Source: Dimorphilus gyrociliatus (taxonomy: Eukaryota; Annelida; Polychaeta; Dinophilidae). Taken from it: a stretch of DNA of 64,000 bases. The notes beneath the pieces are model-generated. The model did not search any database. It was not told the origin of the DNA and saw only the letters and a program-made list of their open reading frames with translations. Of the stretch, positions 53,826-64,000 are shown one piece after another. The stretch's first letter is position 1. Each line of letters starts with the position of its first letter. The position numbers were made by a program, and so were the translations under genes. Where the stretch lies: the NCBI GenBank assembly GCA_904063045.1, contig CAJFCJ010000012.1, forward strand, positions 2,170,001 through 2,234,000. Reading direction: 5' to 3'.

Positions 53826-54115
53826 ATGAACAGCAAATCAACTAAAACTCTAATTCTACTTTTTTCACTTTGTTTGGTAAAGTTCTTTCTTTTAGTTTCT
53901 GTTGAAATACTTTTTATATTCTTCTTTATTTTTAACAGTTTGGAATGATATCAACAGTTGAAGGAAGCATTCAGGGTGTAACTTGTCATTCGCAACAGGA
54001 TTGTGCAGCTGATCCAAAAATGGCATGTGTATCCTGCGGTAATTATAATTTTGGTATCTGTTGGAAACTTTCCCAAGCAAATTTCAAAGATGGCTGCGGA
54101 TTGTATAATAAGTAA
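53826..54115 (+). CDS. Small secreted six-cysteine peptide, unknown function
   Basis: 75-aa precursor from two exons, 53826-53876 and 53939-54115 (62-nt phase-0 intron). The N-terminus has a basic start and a hydrophobic core (TLILLFSLCL, then FGMIST), a clear signal peptide probably cleaved near VEG. The mature part of about 48 aa has six Cys spaced C-x5-C-x7-C-x2-C-x7-C-x11-C, which allows three disulfides. The start was chosen because it places the signal peptide first; the frame is open back to an ATG at 53688, but a TATA box lies between. No family recognised. Roles such as a defence peptide, signalling peptide or protease inhibitor are all possible; nothing in the sequence decides. Confidence 0.65.
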
Positions 54116-55011
54116 ATATTAGCAGATAATAAAGAATTGGTATATTTCTTCCGTATTTCAATCTTCTATCAATAATCTTGGTCTGACATAGATCAATTAG
54201 AAAAAATATTATCCCTTTTAAAAAGTAATACACATATATGCAAACTGTTGTTGTAATAATTTGAATAAAAAACTCCTATTAGACTTTACATTTGCTACCC
54301 TTTTCTTTACAAATCTATTTCAATTAATAATCTCCGGCTAAAGTAGAATTTTCAACAAAAATCTTTTTATAGTTATTTTTAAGTAACTTAATTATTTTTT
54401 TCTTTATTTTTTTGTTAGTTTTGTTGATATAAATAGAAAATAATTCTTTATTTTTAAAACTATTAAGCTTTTTGCCATAAAGTTTTTATCCCTCTCTTTT
54501 TTTTTTCAAATAGATTACACCGTTAACTTATGTTACAAACATATCTATTTATAATAAAGATAGCATCGGATTCTTTCAATTTTATTTCGCATCACAATTA
54601 CTTTGCATTTATGATATTATCTTTAAAAAAATGTAATGATTATAGGCTAATAGTTAACTTGTTGTACGCTATCTCTATTATTAGTACAGTATATACTTTT
54701 ATTATAGTACAAAATAAGAGATAAACTTTGGAGAGGAATGTTAAAAATTCTTCCCTCAAAATTTGTATTAATAAAATAACGATTAACATGAAAAAAGTTG
54801 AATATTAGATAAGAAGTGAAAGAGAATAAAAGGAATTAGTTGGGAAAATATTCTTCTTTCATATTCAAAAATTGAATAAAAGGAAATAAGAGCACCAGTT
54901 TCCAAAACAGAAAGAGAAAAAAAAACAATTAACAAAATTTTATGAATAGGTTAGCTCGTTAATTGCTAAAATATTCGATTCTTTGGCAAGTTTTTACTCG
55001 GCTATTAAACA

Positions 55012-55048
<37 letters not shown>

Positions 55049-55178
55049 ATATACAGTAAATACATAACTAAAAGAACAAATTAATAAATCTCTTCTTTCC
55101 ACAATTATTTCTTCTAGGAAGGAAAGAAACTTAAGAGAATTAGTCAATCAGAAACAATCAATTAATTCAGTATATTGT
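54116..55178. other. Intergenic between two convergent genes
   Basis: 1.06 kb, AT-rich, between the secreted-peptide stop (plus strand) and the CRAL-TRIO stop (minus strand). It contains a TACAGTATA at 54683-54691 and a TA run at about 55017-55045. No exon seen. Confidence 0.55.
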
Positions 55179-56671
55179 CTAATCCAAACCCAATTTTCTG
55201 TAGCTGCTATTCGTTGATGACAATACCTTTAAAGATTCGTCAACATGAAATGAGTTTGTATCAGTCATTTTCATAATTGTTTCACGATGATTTAATATAT
55301 CTTGCTTGAATTTTTCTGTTTCGATAAATAGACATTTAACAATTTGTTGATTGAATGATTAAAATTAACTCTAACCAGTCAAATCCTTGAAAGTTCCATT
55401 TGCCTTTGAGGAATCTTCGTCGGGTAGTAATTCTGCAGGAAGTATCTCTCGCGGTACTTCTCGATCGTATAGACTCTCTAGAGTATTGTGGCGAACTATC
55501 CTTTTGAAAAATTTTCCGGGATCGAGAGGTTTCAGGATTGATACAAAAGAATCAACTATTAGGTTATAGTTGATAAGATGCACTGCCTTAAATCTCACAG
55601 GTACGCATCCCTAAAGAAATGGAATAGGCTTAAAAAACAGACTAGGGGGTGTGGTCATGAGGGCGGGGGGGGGGGGAAGTAGGGTGGGGGTTAAGAAGAA
55701 AAAAATAGCAAAATTTTACAGAGAAAGAAAGAAAGAAAAAGAGAGAGATTATAGATTAAATGACTATTTATGTATGTTCTTTCGTCATAGAGGGGCAGAA
55801 AGGAATTTCCAGCTTTTCTTAGCATTGCCAAAGCATAGAAATAATATGTATTTCAAGATTATAAATTTTGCAAGTCTCGTAAGTTAATGTAACCAACAAT
55901 ACTATGGAATTTCGTCTTCTTTTAATACTATAGAAAATATTTATATAACACTTTTCTTTTACCTACAAAGGCCAAACAAATTGCGAGAATTGACCTTGAC
56001 ATTTTACAAGCAAAAATGTAACTGTCCTAGATTTCTAATCATTTAAACTACTTCTTTTTATTCCTGTTACTTACCATTATATTTTTACTAATCATTTTTT
56101 TTTTATCCATGTCTATAAACATAAATCTTTTCCACGTATAATCTTCTAAATCCATGATAAAGACGGTACCTCTAATTTGTGTTCGCTCCGAACTCATCCA
56201 AGTCCATATTCCCGCAATCATTAAGGCTCGTAAAAGATGTGCTGAGGTATAATTTGTTCCTGAAGTATCTAATAGTCCCATCTTTATGTAAAAAACTTGA
56301 CTCTTATTCTTATCCAATCCTAATGGAACCATGAAGCCAGTATTAAACAAATATTGAACTTGCTCCTCATTAGGGTCTAAATTGGCAAAATAGTCAGGAT
56401 AATTTTGAAATAAAGATGAGTAGGTCTCAATTTTTTTTCTAGCCTTAATTTGAGAAAATTTGGCTTGCCTTAAGAAAGGTAGAAGGAAATCTGTTCGTAA
56501 TGGACATTTTATATATTCTGTGTCCTGTATCCAATCACTTAAACATTGAAGAGCTGTCAAACGATCAGATGGTAATTCATTCAATTCGGCTTTAGCTATT
56601 TCTTCATCGTCTGCATCCAATGAACAATTATAATCATTGCGAACGAATCGTCTAGGTTTATTTTTCGCCAT
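55179..56671 (-). CDS. CRAL-TRIO (Sec14-like) lipid-binding protein, alpha-TTP/clavesin type
   Basis: 322 aa from three exons: 56075-56671, 55376-55610, 55179-55315; phases exact. The CRAL-TRIO-N helical part covers roughly residues 30-95 (CPLRTDFLLPFLRQAKF, then KARKKIETY). The lipid-binding domain follows: QIRGTVFIMDLEDYTW, then across the splice GCVPVRFKAVHLINY and FVSILKPLDPGKFFKRIVRH, then LPAELLP. This family binds hydrophobic ligands such as tocopherol, retinaldehyde or phosphoinositides in the cytosol and moves them between membranes. The C-terminal 45 residues are polar. Ligand specificity cannot be read. Head to head with the MINPP-like gene (starts 756 bp apart). Confidence 0.9.
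55644..55690 (+). other. G-run cluster in a CRAL-TRIO intron
   Basis: Runs of 5, 3, 13, 3 and 5 G within 47 bp on the plus strand, in the intron 55611-56074 (C-rich in the transcript). The spacing fits a G-quadruplex. It is striking in such AT-rich DNA. Confidence 0.5.
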
Positions 56672-57426
56672 TCCTGCGAAAGTTCGTTTGAACGGTGGAA
56701 ACAGGCCTTTATTTATTAATAGCTTTTCAATAGATAGAAAAAAAATGCTATTTTATATATTAAAATAAGTTAATATTATGTAGCATACCTCAAATAACAA
56801 AATTTGCAATAAAAAGGATTAAATATCTATTTCAATATATTCAAATAACTTTCAATTTGATTGAAAATATCAAATAGTCTATTATTTGGCCTCTATTTAT
56901 TGTCTTGAACTTATTGATTGTACACAACACATCGCTGTGCTGACATCTATAGGAGAACAGTAACATTGTTTCTTTGACTATTGACATTTTAATATGAGTA
57001 AATGGATTCATATAGATTTTTATTCGTACAAAAGTAGGACATGGTTCCTTTATCGCAAGCTTTTAATTTTATTAGATTTTTTTTAAAAAAAAAAATTAGA
57101 AAAAGACTATTAAAGGCGTCTAAACAATAATTTAGTACAACGTAAAGAAATCAACATAAAAGCGAATGGATTAGATATAAGTAGAAAAAAATAGGCTATG
57201 TAAATAATAAATTAAAGAAATGTACTGTATTAGGTTAAAGAGTTATTATCTGTTAATCGATGTTGTACTTGTATCACTCGTTAAGGGGTTAAAAATTATC
57301 ACATATTCTTCACTGTTGATTCAAATATCAAAGGTAGATTATTTCTTTCGATTGATAAAGGAAGAGATAAGAGACAAACTCTTAAAAATCGTGTTCATTT
57401 GGACTGAAATATAAGATAAAGACGTC
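56672..57426. other. Divergent promoter region of CRAL-TRIO and MINPP genes
   Basis: 755 bp between two opposed start codons, AT-rich, no exon seen. GACGTCAT (CRE-like) directly touches the MINPP ATG. Confidence 0.5.
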
Positions 57427-58860
57427 ATGAATTCTCCTCTACAATACGTGTTCTTCGTTCTCTTCGCCCTAAATAGTGAATCTTTCGCAAAAATGGTTGA
57501 ACCCTCGCAAAGTTATTGTTACTCTTCGGATATTAAACCAAACAGAAATTACGCTACGAAAACAACTTACTTCCAATCAATCAACTCCTCAAATAGTATT
57601 TTAGAAGAGTCGACCAATGATTCTAATTGTACTGTAAAATTTATCTATTATCTGAGCCGTCATGGTACTAGGCATAATGGAGATAAAGGTATACGAGAAT
57701 GGCAACAACATTTACCCAAACTCCGAGAACATATTTTAAAATTTCCCAATAAAACCCAACTTTGCCAGAAGGATATTGAAATTATCGCAAATTGGAGTTT
57801 GAGAATGAAGCCGGAAGATGATAAAGATTTGGTTGAAACCGGCAAAAGAGAACAAAAGTTTATCGCTCAGGAAATGAGAAAAAGATTCCCGGATTTCTTC
57901 GCTCAGAATGATTTATTAGAAGATTACGAATTTCGTCATTCGAAAGAGAAGAGAACCCGTGATTCGGCTCTAGCCTTTCTCGAAGGCTTGTTTGGTACGT
58001 CAAATAACGTTCAACTCACCAGATCACCCGAAAAAGATACTCTCTTACATTTCTACAAGCATTGCGATAAATATATTGAAGAAGTTCAAAATAAGCCCCG
58101 TATTGAATATGATAAATTCCTAAAGGGACCCGAGATGCAGGCAGTCATAAAAAGAGTGAACGAAAGACTGGCTTTAACAAATCCAATTGAATATAAAACA
58201 CTTGAAAGTATCTATGATAATTGTGTGTTCGAGTATGGAATTTATAATGATGCTCCGTGGTGCTCAGTTTTCCAACGGGAAGATATAAACATCATAGAAT
58301 ATGCTGAAGATATAAAATATTACTGGGAGGATTCTTATCCTCATAAGGTCACTGTGGAACAAACTTGCAAGCTAGTCTCGGATATTTGGAAACATTTACG
58401 AAATGCAAAAGAAAAGAAAGATAAAAGGAAGATTGTTGGAAGATGGGCCCATTCGGCTACTATGAATACACTCTATACAAGATTGGGATTATATAAGGAT
58501 GAGAAGCAACTACTACATAACAACTACGAGCAGCAAAAGGATAGAAGATGGAGAACAACTTTACACACTCCGATGAGCTCAAGCATCGCTTTCGTTTTAT
58601 TACAATGCAAAGATGATTTCACGGTTCGAGCTTTTCATATGGAAAAATTGATTAAACTGGACGGAATTTGCGCAGAAAAGAATTGTAAATGGAGTGAAAT
58701 TGAAGGAAAATTTAAACCTATAGCGGACAATTGCAATTTTGAAGAGATATGTAAAGTATCTAAAGGGGATTCTTCCGCAATAGCGACAAAGCCTTTTATT
58801 CAATTAATTACCCTAATGACTTTAATATCAATTTCATTACGAATGTTTTTTTATGTCTAA
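57427..58860 (+). CDS. MINPP1: MINPP1-like histidine acid phosphatase, intronless, altered catalytic dyad
   Basis: 477-aa protein in one uninterrupted exon. A signal peptide begins it (VFFVLFALNS). The histidine-phosphatase motif RHGTRH is at residues 78-83 (MINPP family RHGTRY/F), with the nucleophile His79. The block DAPWCSVF, typical of MINPP, is near 275-282. The second catalytic site, HAET in active MINPPs, reads HSAT at 342-345: His is kept, but the Glu proton donor is Ala. The family removes phosphates from InsP6, InsP5, InsP4 and 2,3-BPG in the ER lumen or outside the cell. A C-terminal hydrophobic stretch (LITLMTLISISLRMFFYV) with no KDEL-type signal suggests a GPI anchor. Lack of introns where neighbours have many suggests retrocopy origin. 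Activity is probably reduced or changed. Confidence 0.88.
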   Translation: MNSPLQYVFFVLFALNSESFAKMVEPSQSYCYSSDIKPNRNYATKTTYFQSINSSNSILEESTNDSNCTVKFIYYLSRHGTRHNGDKGIREWQQHLPKLREHILKFPNKTQLCQKDIEIIANWSLRMKPEDDKDLVETGKREQKFIAQEMRKRFPDFFAQNDLLEDYEFRHSKEKRTRDSALAFLEGLFGTSNNVQLTRSPEKDTLLHFYKHCDKYIEEVQNKPRIEYDKFLKGPEMQAVIKRVNERLALTNPIEYKTLESIYDNCVFEYGIYNDAPWCSVFQREDINIIEYAEDIKYYWEDSYPHKVTVEQTCKLVSDIWKHLRNAKEKKDKRKIVGRWAHSATMNTLYTRLGLYKDEKQLLHNNYEQQKDRRWRTTLHTPMSSSIAFVLLQCKDDFTVRAFHMEKLIKLDGICAEKNCKWSEIEGKFKPIADNCNFEEICKVSKGDSSAIATKPFIQLITLMTLISISLRMFFYV

Positions 58861-59768
58861 AAATGATATTAAAACTCCACCTGGTGAGTCCAGAGTTAAG
58901 AAAAGCAGATGTCATTTTATTCTTAGAATAGTTAATTCTTTTATCGCATTTAGATAATTAAATAGAAAAGAAAGAGTTAAAAGAGCTAACAACTCAAGCA
59001 TATTATATATACTAATAAGATTAAATCTTTTGAATTATTCTATAATAAAGAAATATAGGTCGGATTGTGCATCAGAGAAATCGATCGTCTTATTGATTGG
59101 TCCAAGTAGAAGCTGTTTTTTTTTGGGAGGAGGCGCAAGGAAGGAGACTAAGTGAGGAGAGAGAGGACGGAAAGCAAAGAGAGACATGAAGATAGAGGGG
59201 ACAGTGTAAGAGAGAAAGAGAGAGAGAGAGCGAATAGGATAGAGATAGAGAAAAAAAATAAGAGAGAGGGAGTACGAGTGCAGAGGAGGAAGTGGGGAAT
59301 AGTAAGAGCGGGGCAAAAAAAATTGGTAAAAACTAGAACCGTCTGGAAATTAAAACGGATATTAAGGAAAAAGGTCGGTCGATAACGTATAACCTTATGT
59401 TGGGGGTTAGATTGTCAGAAATGTTTCAACGGCTAAAGTATAGGTTGTGGTGAATATTGGATGAATTAATAAATGGAAAGATTATTGTTCGCCCATTATC
59501 GGTCTCAACTGACACGTTGTTGACTCTATTGATTTTCTTTGCTGAGCTTTCTGTTTGTAGTCGACGCTCTTTTATACGAGATGATTATATCGTATTGTTG
59601 TATTTCGTCAAATTTTGGTGAGAAACCTTCATTGTACATTTTCTTTACTAGCTTTCTTCCGTTTTTTCAATAGGAAATGAATAGTAAAAAAAGTAAAAGA
59701 GAAAAAGTGAAAATCTAGCAATTTCTCACCCATTTTCTCTTTTCCTTACTTGCTCTCTTGTCTCTATT

Positions 59769-59799
<31 letters not shown>

Positions 59800-60389
59800 T
59801 ACCCTCTTTCTTTCGTGCAAAATCCCAATTTTATTACTTTTTCCTTTTCCCCTCAGTAAATTACTATTATACAAATAAGAAATAAAAAACTGTAATATAT
59901 TAAAATAAACCAATTACTCAAACTAAATAAAAACAACTTGATATAGGAAAAAAATCTTAAATACTCTTTAATATAGATATATATATATCTATGATGATGA
60001 TAAAGATTCAATATACACTTATAAATAGACATATAGAAGTTCGGTATTTAAAAGAAAATTGAAAGACAAAAAAAATTGACCAAAAAAAAAAACAGAAGTT
60101 ATTCCATCTGCTACTCTTGTGAATAGAGTTAATTATATTCGACCTTAGAGACAGTGGCTGAATTTCATTCTTGATAAAATATTGCCATAAATTAGTCTTT
60201 TCTTTATCCTACTTATATAATTGATAAGATTGAGTTTATTTTTATGATAATCTGCTATAATCTATTATTATCTTTAAGTGGAATAATATATATAGCGTAT
60301 TTTGTATAATTATATACAAATATATATATATTTGCAGTATATTTTATACTGTACATAGAGTAGAGTACATAGAAATATGTACTATATGA

Positions 60390-60420
<31 letters not shown>

Positions 60421-62699
60421 CTTATAAATAATAAAAGAAAGTTATTGCGCGAAAAGTAGGGTGAATTGTTGGAAAGATAAGTAAAGCATAGAAGAAAAGA
60501 TAGTTAGGCGAGGTAATATTCGGTTAATTAAACTTTTTGAGTATTTTCTGTCGTATGTATGCGTAAAATAAAGCATACAGTATTATAGTAGCTATTATTT
60601 TCTATTGTAAATTCGCCTATAACACGTAGAACGTTTATTAATAGAGAGTGTACTAGTTGCTCGCCTAGTAATAATTAGATCTGCTTATAAAAGCGAAACG
60701 GGTAATGGAAGCCGTTATGGTATGGTTTTTCACTGGATCATTTCTTTTTCCAATATTGCATACTCTCTACCGGAAATTTCTAATAACTTTGACCTTTTGT
60801 TATAATTCCTTCTGTCAATACATTCTCTTCTCTTGGTGGAGAGGCCTAAAAAGCCGGAAAAAGGCAAGAAATGATAATAAAAAAAGCCTTCGAACTGTGT
60901 GTATCAGGGAACGTTTTTACACTCGGTCTATCTTTACACCAGATTAACAAGCTAGTTGACTTCAAAAAGCTTGTAAATGTAACTATTTGATATTGATTTT
61001 TATGACTTGGGACCATCAAAGTGATAAGTTTCTTCTTGAAATCTGACTATTAACTCTGATGCAAATTATATGATCAATCCTTGTTTTGTTTAATGGAAAA
61101 AGTTTACTTTTCTTTCTTTATAAAAAAAAACTACAAAAGCTCATAGAAATATTTTGTTAATGACCAACTTTTGTGCTACTTTTAACTACAACTAAAGCAG
61201 CTTCATTTTCAATTTATCATCCCCTAAAGAAAGGATCCCCCTGCCCCACAAGCATGAGAAAAACGTTATTTTCCACTCTGCCTATTTACATGGGATTAAC
61301 AGGAAGATCGGAGCATCAAAGCGTTCTACAAATGCGTTTCTATCGATCGACCATTTTTTTTCTATTAGAGAAGGTGTTCCTTGTTTCAAATTCATTCGCC
61401 TACTTTTCGTCTCAATTTCAATCTACAGTCCAATTCAGAAGTCTGTTTGAGACTAGATTCGATTGAGAGTAGCTGGAAGCTTTTGACTTTTTCCTTCTAT
61501 CTTTGCAACATTGTGTACTTTGACATTGCTGTCGGATAAAGCATCTCCAAACTCTGTAACGTCTCGTCCTCATTATAGTAATTGGAAAGAAGAACAGTCA
61601 GTATCTCGCTCCCCCCATTGCTATGACTTTAGGGAAATTCAAGACATGACTTCGACTTTATTTTATCAAGTTTTAACCTTGTCGAATATTGATTTTTTTT
61701 ATTTGAAAGCTTAAATTCTCTTCCTCTTCCTCTTCCCATTCTTTTTCCTCTATCTTCTAACGCTTTAATTTTTTCTATGGTTATATTATTTCGATCCTTC
61801 ATTCTCCTCATCACTCTCATTAACTCGCCTCCCCCTTTCTCTCCTTTTCATTCCGCTTTTTTTTCTTCCTATCCATCTTTCCCTGTCTACTTGTCCGTCT
61901 AACTGTCGTTTCCTATTCTACTATTGAGTATTTCTTTTATGAAATTCGAAGAATTAGACACAAGTTAAGCATTAGGCAACTCCTTAGTGACGTAAAAATC
62001 GGATCAAAGACTTTCTCGAAGTAATTCGGCAACATGAGATTGCTTATAATTTTATCCCAAATCGTTTCAACAGCTGTAATTACCGGTCTAATCGAAACTT
62101 GCTTATTTACTCTACTCAGTAAAGCCACTATTTATCTTTAAACACTCTTTTTTTTCCTTCTCATCGATAACAAAAAAGAAAAAATACATCTTTTGTTTCA
62201 GTGTAGGATTACGTAACATGAAAATATACGAATATGTTATAGTAAATAGGTAATATATATATATAATATAAACTTAGAACATTTCAATAAAACTTGACAA
62301 ATACTGTCTATATCAATTTTCTTGCTTTTTTTGGGACATTTTGACTGACAAACATTAGAATATAAAGTTTAAAAAAAGTATTAAAATTTATTCATAATTA
62401 ATGGAATTATGTATTTAAAAATATCCAAATTTTCTTTTTTCCCTTCTTTCTATCTTCCGGTCATTTTTTTTTCTTTTCTCCTTTTTGTCATTTTCCCTTT
62501 TTTTCTGTTTTTTTATCATAATTTCTCTTTTATTCTTTTGTTTTTCACTTTTCTCTTTTATTTAAATAAAACGAGAAAATATTGATTTAATAAAAATTAG
62601 ACGACTTTAAAGAGCGTTATTTTTCTTTCGTTTCTTTTTTCTTCAAATTCGATCTTCCCTTTAAGCATTTCTTTTTTGTAGCTTTCCTTAGATTTGAAC
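58861..62699. other. Repeat-rich intergenic region
   Basis: 3.8 kb. It contains a purine tract (about 59140-59300), a CT run (59768-59795), TA palindromes near 59970-59990, a TATACTGTA (60345-60353), a TA run (60396-60421) and poly-T/pyrimidine DNA at 62430-62650. Short open frames at 60705-60947 and 61173-61466 match nothing I know and lack splice context. No gene called. Confidence 0.5.
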
Positions 62700-63840
62700 C
62701 TATATTTTATCATTTACATTAAATGGTGATGTAGAATTTGAGGCATCGTTTAAACTTGGTATTAACTTGTTAATTTCTAATTGAATTAAATTTGTCCTCA
62801 TTAAACTTTTTGGACTAGAACATGAAAGACTGTGTGGAGAAGGAAATTTTATCTTCTCAATCTTTAGCCACTCAACCAATGGCCGAATATTCACATCACA
62901 ATACCAATTATTATGAGTTACGTCAATAAGACCGAGATTAGGCAGTGTGTCCAAGAGTTCAGCCGGTAAATTACGCAATCCGTTATAGCTCAAGTTCATT
63001 TCTTGAATGTTTGTCCATTTGGAGAGTACTGAAATATTTTTTAATAAGATTTCAGCTAATGTTGAAGAATTCGATAAACTTAAGATGAGCAATTTACTAG
63101 CATTCAAATCCAATATAAATTCATTAACTGCAATCAAGAATTATGTAAAGAGTACTGATTACTTTGCAGTTCAAATATTTATTTTAGCTTTAGTTTACCC
63201 CAGTTGATTTTTTTTTAGTTTGTAACCCCAATACTGCAAAGTTTATCATTACTCTGACTAATGTTTTGGATGGAATTCATGTGCAAAATTCTCAAGTTTG
63301 GTAATGATCCAATGGATTGTAAAGAAGATATTGGATTCAACGACAGATCGAGAATTTGTAAGTTTTTCAGATATTGGAACGTGCCTGTCCGTAAGGCCGA
63401 AATTTGATTATCCGATAAATCCAGAAGACGTAAATTACGTGCAGCATCAAAGGATTGTGACTGGATTTCGCTAATCCGATTCTTTTTTGCGTACAGACTC
63501 TCCAATTCGATCTGCAATAGCTCCTTGGATATTTTCTGTAATCTATTTCTGTTAATGTTAAGTAGTTTTGGAGAGTTTCTTGAGAAGATTGTTAATGATG
63601 TTAGATTGTTGTCATTTAAACGAACATTTAGAAAAGATATTTCAGATTCGCTTGATAAGTTTAATTGTTGAATGGAAGAGGAAGAGAGGTCTAAAACCTT
63701 TAAACTCACTGAGGGTGCAAAGTTCAAGTTTAAAATTGAATTTAACAGATTCTTTCGCAAGTTCAACCTTCTTAGATCCCTTAAACATAAAAAGGCGTCG
63801 GGAGCAATATAGTTTATTTCGTTTTCTTCGAGGTTGATCA
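62700..63840 (-). CDS. Leucine-rich-repeat protein, 5' part outside the window
   Basis: Two exons seen: 63235-63840 and 62700-63127 (107-nt intron, phase 1; the join gives an Ile codon). Exon 63840 starts after an acceptor, so earlier exons lie beyond the right edge. About ten LRR units with the LxxLxLxxN pattern are visible, for example LRLLDLSDNQISALRTGTF and LQILDLSLNPISSL, with expected NxF spacing typical of extracellular LRRs. A C-terminal cap (LRRCT) follows: HNNWYCDVNIRPLVEWL, then SLSCSSP. The protein then ends after a short Ser/Asn-rich tail with no TM segment, so this form looks secreted or is attached otherwise. Probably an adhesion or receptor-type LRR protein; the subfamily cannot be named. 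Confidence 0.85.
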
Positions 63841-64000
63841 CTGATAAAAGGAAATTGGACGCTTTTAAATAAGTTACTTCAACCTTGCTAGTTGTATATA
63901 TTTGAAAAACTTTTCTAAGCTACTCTTTTAGGAAAATAAATCGTAAAGCGTCTAATTTCCTTTCAAATTTGGATTCCCAACAAATTCCTCGCTACTTAAC
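63841..64000 (-). other. Intron of the LRR gene, with an inverted repeat
   Basis: Sequence before the acceptor at 63841-63842 shows no exon. Arms at 63847-63865 and 63945-63963 form a 19-bp inverted repeat with one mismatch. Confidence 0.5.

Noticed and set aside
60705-60947. 80-codon open frame with hydrophobic start
   Set aside because: No family match, no splice context, and surrounded by repeats; length is within chance for this DNA.
61173-61466. 97-codon open frame on the plus strand
   Set aside because: No recognisable domain, no good initiation context and no splice partners; may be chance.

Overview
The window is nuclear DNA of an invertebrate animal. Genes are split by many GT-AG introns, the non-coding DNA is very AT-rich and full of (TA)n and (GA/CT)n runs, and the proteins are animal families: FACIT collagen IX with an NC4 domain, a THIK two-pore K+ channel, a neuroglobin/globin-X-like globin, SOBP, TMEM214, FMO, CYP2-like P450, CRAL-TRIO, MINPP and rhodopsin-like GPCRs. 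Introns of about 40-110 nt in several genes suggest a fairly compact genome. A lophotrochozoan such as an annelid is my inference; no marker in the window proves it.

Layout: 1-2.9 kb, two tandem minus-strand class A GPCR paralogs, the first cut by the left edge. 3.3-8.0 kb, a complete 27-exon collagen IX alpha-1-like gene (minus; 976 aa reconstructed). 9.5-12.4 kb, a 13-exon TMEM214-like ER membrane protein (minus; 671 aa). 13.3-19.0 kb, two flavin monooxygenase genes arranged head to head (533 and 548 aa), followed at 19.2-21.0 kb by a divergent CYP2-like P450; together they form an oxidative-metabolism neighbourhood. 22.0-25.8 kb, a KCNK12/13 (THIK)-like channel (401 aa) with one 2.5-kb intron.

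25.8-36.9 kb is a gene-poor stretch dominated by microsatellites. 36.9-38.7 kb, a three-exon, N-myristoylation-signal globin (181 aa) with altered heme-pocket residues. 38.7-43.7 kb, again gene-poor. 43.7-49.1 kb, a short SOBP homolog (minus; 338 aa). 50.9-51.6 kb, a small lipid-anchored unknown protein (132 aa). 53.8-54.1 kb, a 75-aa secreted six-cysteine peptide. 55.2-56.7 kb, a CRAL-TRIO lipid-transfer protein (minus; 322 aa), head to head with an intronless MINPP1-like phosphatase at 57.4-58.9 kb whose catalytic HAE motif is altered. 58.9-62.7 kb is repeat-rich, and a leucine-rich-repeat protein (minus) runs off the right edge.

I see no mobile-element proteins, no rRNA or tRNA and no CRISPR array. 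The most notable sequence-level signals are a dispersed TACAGTATA/TATACTGTA motif (about 20 copies, some forming perfect hairpins), a scattered AGATGGCG/AGAGGGCG motif in non-coding DNA, and several predicted proteins (globin, MINPP, P450, second FMO, both GPCRs) that keep their fold but have lost or altered signature residues.
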